Of a DNA stretch of 64,000 bases, positions 17,488 to 25,890 are shown in pieces. The notes beneath the pieces were generated by a model. That model was not told the origin of the DNA and did no database searches. It worked only from the letters and a program-made list of their open reading frames with translations. The DNA comes from Paenibacillus phytorum (GTDB lineage: Bacteria; Bacillota; Bacilli; Paenibacillales; NBRC-103111). Position 1 is the first letter of the stretch; every line of letters begins with the position of its first letter. The position numbers and the translations under genes are program-made. The stretch spans positions 1 to 64,000 of the forward strand of contig NZ_WHOA01000091.1 of NCBI RefSeq assembly GCF_013141715.1. The letters are read 5' to 3'.

Positions 17488-19596
17488 GTGTACAGCATAA
17501 GTGTTCAAACCATACTGTTCGTTTCTTTATTATTCGTCATTTTCACCTGGATAGGGAGTGTCAAAGCATCCCGATTACTATATAACCAGAATCTGGAACG
17601 GATGCACCGCAAAGCAAGCAAGCTGCTGTTCTGGTCATGGTTCCCAGTTATTCCAGCTGCCGCTATCATTGGAGCAATTATTTGGATGCAGCAATCCATG
17701 GACCCAGTCTTCTGGCAAGACCGTGTGTTTATTCAAGCGCCGCTTGTAGTTCTGCCTATTTTGACCATCTGGGTCGTATCGGTTCCCAAACTGATCAAAC
17801 TGCGTTCCTTAATGAAGCAAAACTTAGCCGAGCCCGGTGCCGCAATAGAGCCAACTATTTACCATAGAGCTGCTAGCCCCGGTCTCATTATTCCTTTTCA
17901 AATGACAGCACTAGGCGCGTTAACCGCTTTATACTTCTCACTCGTGCCTCCGGTTCCATTTCAGTGGTTGGACATTTCCATACCTTTGGCTGCCTTTGTA
18001 CTCTTAACAGCTGGGCTTTGGTGGAGACATCAGATTCGCTTCAAGCAGGTAAGTAAAATGGAAGTTTACGTCATTCCTACCTTTTGGAAACGCGCCTTAA
18101 CGATGGTAGGTGTTATAGCTGTTGTGGCTGGATCTGTCTATTATTTGTTTATGTTAGCGATTAACAATAGTCAATTGCCCGCGGAAATCGATATGGCGAG
18201 CGGGACACACGATTATGGCGGTCAGGCGGTAACGGCGAATATGAGTCCGCATAATCACGGGATAGAGGGAATGAACAGCTCCTCTGCCAAAATGATGTCT
18301 GTTGCTGACCTAACAGGTCCGCGTGAAGGGGCGCCGGATCGCCGTTTTACGCTTACTGCTCAGAAAAAGACGGTCACACTAAGCTCTGGCAAAACCGTGG
18401 ATGCCTGGACGTTCAATGGGCAAATTCCTGGACCGGAACTGCGTATGAAAGAGGGAGAGCTAGTCGAGGTCACTTTGGTCAACGAGGATATCGAGCAAGG
18501 TGTTACCGCGCATTGGCATGGTTTGGATGTGCCGAATGCCGAGGATGGCGTTGCTGGGGCTACGCAAAATGCGGTTATGCCGGGCGAGACTTACACGTAT
18601 CGCTTCCGCGCAGAGCAAGTGGGCACTTTCTGGTATCACTCCCATCAAGATTCACAAGAAGCAGTTAGCATGGGACTTTTTGGAGCGTTAATCGTTGAGC
18701 CGAAGATGGAAACCCTGCAGCAAGTGAAGGACATCACGGTTATGACACATCGCTGGAAAGGCAATACTTTCGCGATAGGCGCATCAGATCAATTAGAACG
18801 CATGACGATCGAGCCAGGGACGCCTGTCCGAATGAGACTTATTAACACGGACGATTGGGTGCAGCAAAAATATACCCTTGTCGGCACTCATTTTGAGGTG
18901 GCGGCCATTGATGGAACGGAACTGAATAAGCCCGGTGTGTTGACCAATACGCATGTGGTTGTGCCTACAGGTGGTCGTTATGACATCACGTTCATCATGC
19001 CAGAGCGTCCTATGTACCTGAATGTTGGCGGTAATCGCAGCAGCGGTATATTGATGTCACCGGATGGGAAGGGAGAAATTCCTGAGCTTCCTCAAACGGT
19101 CGCTTTCGATCCTCTTCAATATGGGGACCCAACCGCGACACCATTTGATGCAAATAGCCGTTTTGACAGAGATTTTACCATGATCTTGGATAATAAACTC
19201 GGGTTCTATAATCGTAATCTGGATTTCCTTTATACATTGAATGGCGAAGTATTCCCGAATACACCAATGTTAATGGTGAAAGAAGGCGATCTCGTCAAAA
19301 CGACCATCGTGAACCGGGGTAATGTTGAACATCCCATGCACTTACACGGTCATCATGTGCTGGTGCTATCTCGCAATGGTAAGCCTTCCATGGGCAGCCC
19401 TTGGTGGTCCGATACGCTGGCTGTACTGCCGGGAGAAACTTACGAAGTGGCTTTCGTTGCAAATAATCCTGGACTTTGGATGGATCATTGCCATAACCTC
19501 GTACATGCCGCAGCAGGAATGACAATGCATCTTATGTATGAAGGCGTTACGACGCCATTCTCAGTAGGAAGCGGCACGATTAATCATCCAGAATGA
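17488..19596 (+). CDS. Membrane-fused multicopper oxidase
   Basis: A 702-residue protein. About six transmembrane helices occupy the first 235 residues, followed by an extracytoplasmic multicopper oxidase of cupredoxin domains. Copper motifs are complete: HWHG (near 342), HSHQ (near 384), HPMHLHGHH (near 614) and HCHNLVHAAAGM (near 667; the Cys is the T1 ligand, and Met is axial). It would oxidise a substrate such as Cu(I), Fe(II) or a phenolic while reducing oxygen to water outside the membrane. The GTG start has AGGAGG nine bases upstream. The N-terminal membrane domain is unlike classic CotA or CueO. The gene is flanked by unrelated genes. A role in copper or iron oxidation is inferred. 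Confidence 0.88.
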   Translation: MYSISVQTILFVSLLFVIFTWIGSVKASRLLYNQNLERMHRKASKLLFWSWFPVIPAAAIIGAIIWMQQSMDPVFWQDRVFIQAPLVVLPILTIWVVSVPKLIKLRSLMKQNLAEPGAAIEPTIYHRAASPGLIIPFQMTALGALTALYFSLVPPVPFQWLDISIPLAAFVLLTAGLWWRHQIRFKQVSKMEVYVIPTFWKRALTMVGVIAVVAGSVYYLFMLAINNSQLPAEIDMASGTHDYGGQAVTANMSPHNHGIEGMNSSSAKMMSVADLTGPREGAPDRRFTLTAQKKTVTLSSGKTVDAWTFNGQIPGPELRMKEGELVEVTLVNEDIEQGVTAHWHGLDVPNAEDGVAGATQNAVMPGETYTYRFRAEQVGTFWYHSHQDSQEAVSMGLFGALIVEPKMETLQQVKDITVMTHRWKGNTFAIGASDQLERMTIEPGTPVRMRLINTDDWVQQKYTLVGTHFEVAAIDGTELNKPGVLTNTHVVVPTGGRYDITFIMPERPMYLNVGGNRSSGILMSPDGKGEIPELPQTVAFDPLQYGDPTATPFDANSRFDRDFTMILDNKLGFYNRNLDFLYTLNGEVFPNTPMLMVKEGDLVKTTIVNRGNVEHPMHLHGHHVLVLSRNGKPSMGSPWWSDTLAVLPGETYEVAFVANNPGLWMDHCHNLVHAAAGMTMHLMYEGVTTPFSVGSGTINHPE

Positions 19597-19711
19597 TTGA
19601 CTCCGTTTTCATAAAAGAGGGAGGGGATGTTAGAATAGGTAACACAGACTGTTGACAAAATAACCTGTATCGGTTTACGCTAGAGGAAAGCAAGCAGGAA
19701 CTGAATACTCA

Positions 19712-19784
19712 CCCTTTCGTATAACCTTAATAATTGGATTAAGGGTCTCTACTTAGAAACCGTAAATTTCTAGCTACGAAAAAT
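19712..19784 (+). promoter_or_regulatory. Purine riboswitch, guanine class
   Basis: The aptamer has P1 TTTCGTA (19715-19721) with TACGAAA (19775-19781), the TATAA junction, and P2 CCTTAAT/ATTAAGG. The conserved GTCTCTAC junction is followed by a P3 loop with the hallmark AACCGTAAA. The specificity base in the final junction (AGCTACGA) is C, the guanine/hypoxanthine type, where adenine riboswitches have T. It lies 85 bp before the amidohydrolase start. It was recognised from consensus only, without folding or covariance scoring. Confidence 0.88.
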
Positions 19785-19812
19785 GTGCGCATGTTTGGCA
19801 TATTTTTTGTGG
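19782..19812 (+). terminator. Putative riboswitch expression-platform terminator
   Basis: Directly after the aptamer, the short stem ATGTGC / GCATAT (one G-U pair) runs into a stretch of seven T residues. A terminator used when the ligand is bound (OFF switch) would be the usual arrangement. The stem is short, so this is tentative. Confidence 0.5.
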
Positions 19813-19868
19813 TTAGTTTTTTTGTGTCCATTGCTTCATACAATACAAGGAGTAGGAGGTTTATAACG

Positions 19869-21203
19869 ATGACAACCATTCTAATTAAAGATGCCCAAAT
19901 TGTGACGATGAACCGCAATGGAGATATTATTACAGGGGATATTTTCATTGAAAATGACCGAATTACAGCAATTGGACCGGAATTGAACCCCGCACAGGTG
20001 GATAAGGTGATTGACGCCAAGCACCGTACGATCATTCCAGGCTTCATTCAAACCCATATTCATTTATGCCAAACCATATTCCGCGGCAAGGGAGACGATC
20101 TGGAACTAATGGATTGGTTGAAAAAGCGGATATGGCCGCTTGAAGCCTCGCATGACGAGGAATCGATCTATTATTCCGCCATGCTTGGCATCGGCGAACT
20201 GATTCAAAGCGGTACAACGACGATCGTCGATATGGAGACGGTGCACCACACCGACTTTGCTTTTCAAGCTATTGCGGAGAGCGGCATGCGCGCTTTATCC
20301 GGCAAGGTAATGATGGACAAAGGGGACGAGGTTCCTTTTGCTTTGCAGGAAAAGACCTCCGAATCTCTCCAGCAAAGTGTCGATTTGTTGGAGAAATGGA
20401 ACGGCCACGATGATGGCCGCATTCAGTACGCGTTCTCTCCACGATTCGTCATATCGTGTACGGAAGAGCTGCTGCGTGAGGTCCGCAGCCTATCGGAGCA
20501 GTACCAAGTGAAAGTGCACACGCACGCATCTGAGAATCTCGGCGAGATCGAGATTGTGCAGGCAGAGACTGGCATGCGCAACGTCGTCTACCTCGATCAT
20601 CTCGGTTTAGCGAATGAGCGCCTTATTCTGGCGCACTGCATTTGGCTCGATGAGGAAGAGAAGCGCATCATCCATGATCGAGGCGTGCATGTGAGCCATT
20701 GTCCCGGCTCTAACCTGAAGCTTTCTTCAGGCATTGCCGAGACACCCGACATGCTGAAGCTCGATATCTCCGTCAGCCTAGGAGCTGATGGCGCGCCGTG
20801 CAATAATAATCTCGATATGTTTAACGAGATGCGTTTGGCTGCGCTTATCCAGAAGCCGATACACGGGCCGACGGCCATGAATGCGCAGACGGTCTTCCGC
20901 ATGGCGACCATCGGAGGCGCCCGCGCGGTCGGCATGGAGAAGGAGATCGGAAGCCTCGAGGTCGGCAAGAAGGCCGACCTCGCCATTCTCGATCTCAACA
21001 ACTTCCACACGTATCCTTCCTTCGACGTGGATCCGATCTCTCGCATCGTTTACTCAGCGACGCGAGCAGACGTGGAAACGACGATCATTAACGGTCGTAT
21101 CGTCATGGAAAACCGCATCATGCGGACGATCGACAAGGATATCGTCCTGCCCGAAGCGAACCGCTCCATCCAGCGGTTACTCAAGCGAGCCAACCTTCGC
21201 TAA
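19869..21203 (+). CDS. Purine-linked amidohydrolase/deaminase (SAH/MTA or guanine deaminase type)
   Basis: A 444-residue metal-dependent amidohydrolase. It has HIHLCQ (metal ligands near residues 63-65), HTHASEN (near 217), AHCIW (near 255), HCPGSNLKLSSG and the Asp-containing GADGAPCNNNLDMF (near 305). The pattern fits the aryl-deaminase group that includes SAH/5'-methylthioadenosine deaminase, guanine deaminase and chlorohydrolases. The start at 19869 has GTAGGAGG nine bases upstream. A guanine-class riboswitch lies in the leader, so a substrate such as guanine or a related purine is likely. The specific substrate remains inference. Confidence 0.82.
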   Translation: MTTILIKDAQIVTMNRNGDIITGDIFIENDRITAIGPELNPAQVDKVIDAKHRTIIPGFIQTHIHLCQTIFRGKGDDLELMDWLKKRIWPLEASHDEESIYYSAMLGIGELIQSGTTTIVDMETVHHTDFAFQAIAESGMRALSGKVMMDKGDEVPFALQEKTSESLQQSVDLLEKWNGHDDGRIQYAFSPRFVISCTEELLREVRSLSEQYQVKVHTHASENLGEIEIVQAETGMRNVVYLDHLGLANERLILAHCIWLDEEEKRIIHDRGVHVSHCPGSNLKLSSGIAETPDMLKLDISVSLGADGAPCNNNLDMFNEMRLAALIQKPIHGPTAMNAQTVFRMATIGGARAVGMEKEIGSLEVGKKADLAILDLNNFHTYPSFDVDPISRIVYSATRADVETTIINGRIVMENRIMRTIDKDIVLPEANRSIQRLLKRANLR

Positions 21204-21223
21204 GCGGCGGTTAACGTAAATTT

Positions 21224-21291
21224 GATGCACAAAATGCATCATCGCTGCTCAAAATCAAAAATAGCTGATGATTTGATGCACTTTTTGCATC
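21224..21291. repeat. Palindrome pair GATGCA-N5-TGCATC at 51-bp period
   Basis: Two 17-bp perfect palindromes, GATGCACAAAATGCATC (21224-21240) and GATGCACTTTTTGCATC (21275-21291), are separated by exactly 34 bp. A related single copy lies at 60420-60436. The same spacing occurs with different palindrome sequences at 47444-47625. Confidence 0.85.
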
Positions 21292-21342
21292 TATGTCGGA
21301 AACACGAGCACCATTACAGTTGTTCAAGACGGCATAAGAAAG

Positions 21343-21386
21343 AAAGCCTCCAAACCCACGAGCGATCCGTGGACATGGAGGCTTTT
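21343..21386. terminator. Terminator between amidohydrolase and UDP-sugar dehydrogenase genes
   Basis: The arms AAAGCCTCC / GGAGGCTTT with an inner CCACG/CGTGG stem are followed by TTT. It lies just after the stop of the minus-strand gene and serves convergent transcription. Confidence 0.85.
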
Positions 21387-21395
21387 ACTATATGA

Positions 21396-22163
21396 TCACT
21401 CGAATAAAGCACGAAGATCGCTATTTTTCCGTTGAACAGACTTCATCAAATCGGCATTAACTTCTTTCTCGTCCGCCATGCTAATCAGCGCATGAACATC
21501 CTTCGGCAAGCATTTCCCGCCGTACCCGCGACTATCCTCATACACGAAGGTATGGCTGCGGCCGATTCTCGGGTCCTCGAGCCAAACTTCCCGCAGCTCA
21601 TTGTAATCAATCCCGTGGGCTCCGGCAATATCATAAAACTCATTGCAAAACGACACTTTAAGCGCAAGGAAGCAATTCTCCATATACTTCGCCATTTCGG
21701 CTGTGCGGGCATCCGTCCGACGGATTCTCACTTCTGCGTTGTAGACCTGCTGATAGGCACGAATCACAAGGCTAACATCCTCAGAGTCGCCTCCAAATGT
21801 AAGCCACGTCCGATGACGCAGATCCGAAAAGGGGTGATCAACAGTTTCTCCATAGTATTCCGGCTGGAACACGATTCTTTTCCCCGTTCGTTCCTTCATA
21901 GCATCAGTGAATCCTACAGGAACTGTCGAGCGGATCACGATGACTTTGGTTGTCAGCCACATGATCACTTCTTCCACGATGGAAGTATCACATTTGCCGC
22001 TCGGGAGCGAGGGAGTCGGAACACAGACGAAGACGACATCACTTTGGTTTATCTCAGCTTGGCTGCCCACCTGCATAGGTGCATCATAAACCGCAGCGTT
22101 TGGAAACAAAGCATGTATTGCCTTCCCAACATGACCGTATCCAACAATTCCTATGTTCATCAT
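21396..22163 (-). CDS. Short UDP-glucose/GDP-mannose dehydrogenase-family protein
   Basis: A 255-residue protein with an N-terminal NAD-binding motif (NIGIVGYGHVGKAI), the STVPVGFTD segment and the catalytic-cysteine region GYGGKCLPKD (near residue 217). Classic UDP-glucose 6-dehydrogenases are about 400-440 residues; here the C-terminal UDP-binding domain is absent. The product ends shortly after the central domain and is followed by a proper terminator, so the short form looks genuine rather than broken. The start at 22163 follows AAGGAG by nine bases. It is the last gene of the Fur-controlled unit by position (48 bp after FTR1), though a role in iron uptake is not obvious. Confidence 0.75.
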   Translation of the reverse strand: MMNIGIVGYGHVGKAIHALFPNAAVYDAPMQVGSQAEINQSDVVFVCVPTPSLPSGKCDTSIVEEVIMWLTTKVIVIRSTVPVGFTDAMKERTGKRIVFQPEYYGETVDHPFSDLRHRTWLTFGGDSEDVSLVIRAYQQVYNAEVRIRRTDARTAEMAKYMENCFLALKVSFCNEFYDIAGAHGIDYNELREVWLEDPRIGRSHTFVYEDSRGYGGKCLPKDVHALISMADEKEVNADLMKSVQRKNSDLRALFE

Positions 22164-22211
22164 TTGCCCTCTCTCCTTATGCTTAGCCATTCTAAATTCC
22201 TACTGCAGCTA

Positions 22212-23135
22212 TCACGCAGCCACTTTCTCTTCTTCTACCTGCTCCTGTTCATGACGCTTCTTCTGAACGGCAAGCAAGATGAATACCAAGAAGTAGTATC
22301 CCCAGTAACCTACGAATTCTTCCAGTGAAGGGTTCTGTGTATAGCCTAGGAACGCTTTGAAGAAAATGCCAACTTGGCCGTTAATAAGCGGCTCTTTACC
22401 CATGTCACGGAGATATTGCACACCATCAATTGGATGCTCCGGCATAAATCCCGTTATATTATATATTTCACCGATTTGGTGTCCCGCCGTCCGATACAAA
22501 CTTCCAATAATACCCAAATCCTGCATAATTCCGATAGCTTGCACGAACAAACCCGCAGAAATCATCATCAGAAATACACTGGTTATGCGAAAGAACGTGC
22601 CCAACCGAATTTTTTTCGTCCCTTTGAAAAAGAGAAGACCAATTACGACAGCTAGAATGAGTCCACCCAGTGCTCCCCAGCTTTCGAGTGCTTTCTGTAT
22701 GTTTCCACCTGTAATTGCCGCAAAAAAGAAAACCGTCTCCACGCCTTCGCGCACAACGACTAAGAACGAGTGGACTACCATATTAATGGCGCCGCCAATG
22801 GTTAGAATATGAGCAACCTTGCTCTGAACCTTCCCTTGCAGCTCGCTGTTCTGTTTGCCCATGAACATGATCATATGTGTCAGCAGCCCGGTAGAGACGA
22901 GCATGATACCGATTTTTAAGTAATTTTGGCTGCCCATACTGGCGAAGCCAGTCAATAAAACCTGGAAAGCCAAAGCCAAGCCGTAACTCACGATCAAAGC
23001 CAGAAACACACCAACCCATACCCATTTATGCCAGTGCACGGCATCAATACGAGTTAAATACGTAACGATGACACCAACAATGAGAATGGCCTCAAGCGCC
23101 TCACGAAACGTAATGAGAAATGCCTGTAAATCCAT
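22212..23135 (-). CDS. FTR1-family high-affinity iron permease (EfeU-like)
   Basis: A 307-residue membrane protein with about seven helices. The two REXXE iron motifs of the FTR1/EfeU family are present: REALEAILIVGV near residue 10 and REGVETVFF near residue 127. It should import ferric or oxidised ferrous iron across the cytoplasmic membrane. The start at 23135 is chosen by the G-rich ribosome site just upstream and because the protein then begins with the family's MDLQAFLITFREALEA. It lies downstream of two exported proteins in an operon headed by a Fur box. No EfeO or EfeB (DyP peroxidase) homologue is adjacent, so the exported partners may replace them. Confidence 0.93.
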   Translation of the reverse strand: MDLQAFLITFREALEAILIVGVIVTYLTRIDAVHWHKWVWVGVFLALIVSYGLALAFQVLLTGFASMGSQNYLKIGIMLVSTGLLTHMIMFMGKQNSELQGKVQSKVAHILTIGGAINMVVHSFLVVVREGVETVFFFAAITGGNIQKALESWGALGGLILAVVIGLLFFKGTKKIRLGTFFRITSVFLMMISAGLFVQAIGIMQDLGIIGSLYRTAGHQIGEIYNITGFMPEHPIDGVQYLRDMGKEPLINGQVGIFFKAFLGYTQNPSLEEFVGYWGYYFLVFILLAVQKKRHEQEQVEEEKVAA

Positions 23136-23173
23136 AATCTGCCCCCTGTCTCTTCCTTGTTGCTGCATGCTGA

Positions 23174-23206
23174 AAGACACTTGCGCCTACTAGGCACAAG
23201 TGTCTT
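23174..23206 (-). other. Intercistronic hairpin between stalk-protein and permease genes
   Basis: The perfect 10-bp stem AAGACACTTG / CAAGTGTCTT has a 13-base loop and lies between the stalk-domain gene stop and the FTR1 start. No T-run follows, so RNA stabilisation or partial termination is more likely than full termination. Confidence 0.65.
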
Positions 23207-23223
23207 CGCTATGAACGAAATGA

Positions 23224-24705
23224 TTAACGAAGAATGATAATTTCACCATTTTGGTAGAATACACGTTTGCTGAACAACTCAGCTACAGCACGTAATGGAA
23301 TGAATGAGCTTCCGTTTTCGATAATAACCGGTTGATCCAGTTGCACTTTATCACTTACTTCACCATTTTGTACCACTTTATCGGACCCTAATGTAATTTC
23401 TGTTTTCTTACCATCTTTTGTGATGACAACAGTTTTCGTTGCATCTACCCATTCAACTTGAGCTTGAATCGCTTGTGCAATAACACGAACCGGCACCAAC
23501 GTACGTCCGCTTTCTGCGTTAATGAAAGGCGCATTTTCAGCTGTGAAAGCTTTTCCGTCTACTTGGTAATCCTTACTGCCAATTTTTAAACTTGAACCAT
23601 CTTTACCAACTTGGAACTTAAGAACTTGGAAGCCATACTCTTGTGCAGCAGCCAGATCAGATGCGTCTACAGCGTTTGAGAATTTCGTTGCCACTTCAAC
23701 AGCAGCTGCATACTTCTCTTTACCTAAGAAAACTTCTTGGCTAGCAAGGAACATGTTGCCTTCTGCCGCATATCCGCGTGCACCTTGCAGGTCCCCAGCT
23801 TCAAGCTTCGTGAACGCTTGCTTCACATATTCAGATACTTTACCGATCATTGTACGGTGTAACGCATCTTGGATTTCGTCTTTTTTGATTTTGCTTGCAT
23901 CGCCGGATGCGAAGGCATCTCTCACGAAGTTAGCATCTGCGATACTACCACCTCTGAGGTAGGTATATACCGGCATGTAGAGGAAGTAAGCTTCTGTAAT
24001 CGCTGCAGGTTGATCAGCAGGAGCCTTAGTAGCAATGCTTTCTGCATATGTAAATGTAGCGAGTGTGTAGTTTTTGATCAACGTTTTGTCAAGGAACTGA
24101 CGGTGAACATTGAATTCATTCAAGTTATTCTCTTTAATATCTTTTTGCATAAGTTCAATGGTTGTTTTCAAAAGTGAAACCATGTTTAAGCTATATTTCG
24201 CGTCGCGTTTCACAACGTTTGGTTCAAGAACAGCTTCATAAATTTGTACAACTTTATCAAAAGCCGCTTTCGCTCCGGCAACATCGCCTTTAGTCAAAGC
24301 AGGACGCACTTGGTTGTTGACCAAATCACGTACAGCCAAGAAATAGTACCATTGTAGACCCTTATCAATCGCTTGTTTCGCTTGGTCGACTTTCAAATCG
24401 CCTTTGATAGCACTGTCGAGGACAAGTGTGATGTTTGCATCGATCTTAGGATCGTCTGCTTTAATGGTTGTATCAATGCGTTTAACTTCGGTTTGGAATT
24501 TATCTACGTAAAATTTCTGAACATCTGCAAGTACCGTTTTATCCGTGAAAAGAGCTTTGATATCCGTGAAAGACTTGATGGAGGCAGTGATCGATTGATC
24601 TTCTGTGATTTGGTATTTACTTTCTGCAAAAGCAACGGATGTAACAGTAACAACGCTAGATAAAGCTAATGAAACACTTAAAGCTACAGCTAGAAATTTA
24701 CGCAT
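23224..24705 (-). CDS. Secreted stalk-domain (copper amine oxidase N-terminal) protein of iron operon
   Basis: A 493-residue exported protein. A signal peptide (about residues 1-27, ending AFA) is followed by a mainly helical region of about 330 residues. Residues ~385-493 form a copper amine oxidase N-terminal-like stalk domain (FINAESGRTLVPVRVIAQAIQAQVEWVD and SSFIPLRAVAELF). Stalk domains in Paenibacillus often hold proteins in the cell envelope. The helical part is of unknown family; by context it is a candidate iron-binding partner of the FTR1 permease, perhaps doing the job of EfeO. That role is inference. The ATG has a GGAG-type site within 10 bases. Confidence 0.75.
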   Translation of the reverse strand: MRKFLAVALSVSLALSSVVTVTSVAFAESKYQITEDQSITASIKSFTDIKALFTDKTVLADVQKFYVDKFQTEVKRIDTTIKADDPKIDANITLVLDSAIKGDLKVDQAKQAIDKGLQWYYFLAVRDLVNNQVRPALTKGDVAGAKAAFDKVVQIYEAVLEPNVVKRDAKYSLNMVSLLKTTIELMQKDIKENNLNEFNVHRQFLDKTLIKNYTLATFTYAESIATKAPADQPAAITEAYFLYMPVYTYLRGGSIADANFVRDAFASGDASKIKKDEIQDALHRTMIGKVSEYVKQAFTKLEAGDLQGARGYAAEGNMFLASQEVFLGKEKYAAAVEVATKFSNAVDASDLAAAQEYGFQVLKFQVGKDGSSLKIGSKDYQVDGKAFTAENAPFINAESGRTLVPVRVIAQAIQAQVEWVDATKTVVITKDGKKTEITLGSDKVVQNGEVSDKVQLDQPVIIENGSSFIPLRAVAELFSKRVFYQNGEIIILR

Positions 24706-24753
24706 AATAAAGTTTCTCCTCTATTCATCTCAAGTTTTGTTTAAGAAATATAA

Positions 24754-25779
24754 TTAAATCCATTTTCTTTTGCGAGCGAACCATACGCCTCCGCCCAAAA
24801 GAACGATAACCCCTCCGATAACAGCTACACTGACAAACGGATTCGTTTTATCGGAACGCTCCATAGGTGCATGTGCGGACGCTTCTTTCACCGAGTCAGC
24901 TTGCTTAGTATCCGAACCCGCTGCTTCCGACGCTTTAGCTGGCGCTTCTACAGTAGCTGAAGGCTGAGCTGCTTCCGTAGTTGCCGCCGGGCTAGCACTA
25001 GCCGTCGCAGTAGGCTCAGGCGACTTCGTCTCCACCGCTGCAGCTGCATCGGGTGACTTTGTTTCTGTCGGTTTAGCATCTTTAACCGGTGATACTGGTT
25101 GTTCTGCCTTGGCCCCTGTCTCATTCTTAACGGGCGCAGTTGTTGCCTGCGGTTTGGGAACGGAGGTAGGCTCACTTGAAGCAGCTGGCTTGACGTAAGC
25201 CTTATAAGGGAACAAAGGCTTCACCTTACCATAGATAAAATTGACCTTTTCCTTGAAGACATCTGGCTGAACATCCTTCTTCCCTACACCGAACAATCCA
25301 GGATTCCCTAGCGCTTCAAGTGCAGTTTCGAAAGCTTTATTAATTTCACTCGAACCCGCCCCCACATAAGGCTCCAGTGTGTCAAAGGTCGCCTTAGCTT
25401 TGGCTAGTAAGAGTTTAGACTCTGCATAATCATCAATGCCTTTAACAGCATAGGTAAACCGTCGATCCAAGTTCATCACAAGGACAGCTTTGAAATTAGC
25501 AATGACTGCTTTACTATCTTTGGCCTGGAAATTAGCATCCAGTGTGGCAGCTATTCCTTCGCCGAAGTGCGATACGAGTTCTGCTCTAATCTCCTTGTAA
25601 GCACCTTCCGCAGCGCCCCAATTGTCCGCACCATCGCCTATACTGGTTTGAACCAGCTTAAAGGTTTCAGCGACAGCTTCTGTATTGGCGTCACCATACG
25701 AATAAGCCAACGCGGAGGACGGCAAGATGATCAATGCCGCTAGAACAAAAGTCAAACCGGCCAGTAGCCATCGTTTCAT
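24754..25779 (-). CDS. Cell-surface helical protein, first gene of the Fur-controlled operon
   Basis: A 341-residue exported protein: signal peptide (residues 1-25), a helical domain of about 180 residues, then a Pro/Ala/Thr/Glu-rich linker (about residues 205-310), and a C-terminal transmembrane helix followed by the basic tail RKRKW. The layout is of a surface domain tethered to the membrane through a flexible wall-spanning linker. The domain was not recognised; residues such as FKLVQTSIGDGADNWGAAEG recall helical bundles found in some FTR1-associated proteins. The ATG at 25779 has an AGGGGTGA site. Expression from a promoter overlapped by a Fur box points to a role in iron capture. Confidence 0.7.
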   Translation of the reverse strand: MKRWLLAGLTFVLAALIILPSSALAYSYGDANTEAVAETFKLVQTSIGDGADNWGAAEGAYKEIRAELVSHFGEGIAATLDANFQAKDSKAVIANFKAVLVMNLDRRFTYAVKGIDDYAESKLLLAKAKATFDTLEPYVGAGSSEINKAFETALEALGNPGLFGVGKKDVQPDVFKEKVNFIYGKVKPLFPYKAYVKPAASSEPTSVPKPQATTAPVKNETGAKAEQPVSPVKDAKPTETKSPDAAAAVETKSPEPTATASASPAATTEAAQPSATVEAPAKASEAAGSDTKQADSVKEASAHAPMERSDKTNPFVSVAVIGGVIVLLGGGVWFARKRKWI

Positions 25780-25821
25780 GTCTTCACCCCTGTTATGAAT
25801 GTTTGGAACCTTGTTGTCATT

Positions 25822-25854
25822 GATAATGATAATCATTGTCCATATTTGTGTCAA
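25822..25854 (-). promoter_or_regulatory. Fur-box-overlapped promoter of iron uptake operon
   Basis: On the minus strand: -35 TTGACA (25854-25849), 17-bp spacer, -10 TATCAT (25831-25826). The 19-bp sequence GATAATGATAATCATTGTC (25822-25840, plus strand) matches the classic Fur consensus at 18 of 19 positions and covers the -10 box, as expected for iron-dependent repression. Confidence 0.93.
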
Positions 25855-25890
25855 CCATTATTTTACTTTGCTGAAAAGATGAATCCGGAC

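Noticed and set aside
21396..22163. UDP-glucose dehydrogenase pseudogene
   Set aside because: The frame is intact, has a good ribosome site and ends just before a strong terminator; a short family form is more likely.
22212..25779. Complete EfeUOB system
   Set aside because: Only the FTR1/EfeU part is recognisable; no DyP-type peroxidase and no clear EfeO domain are present.
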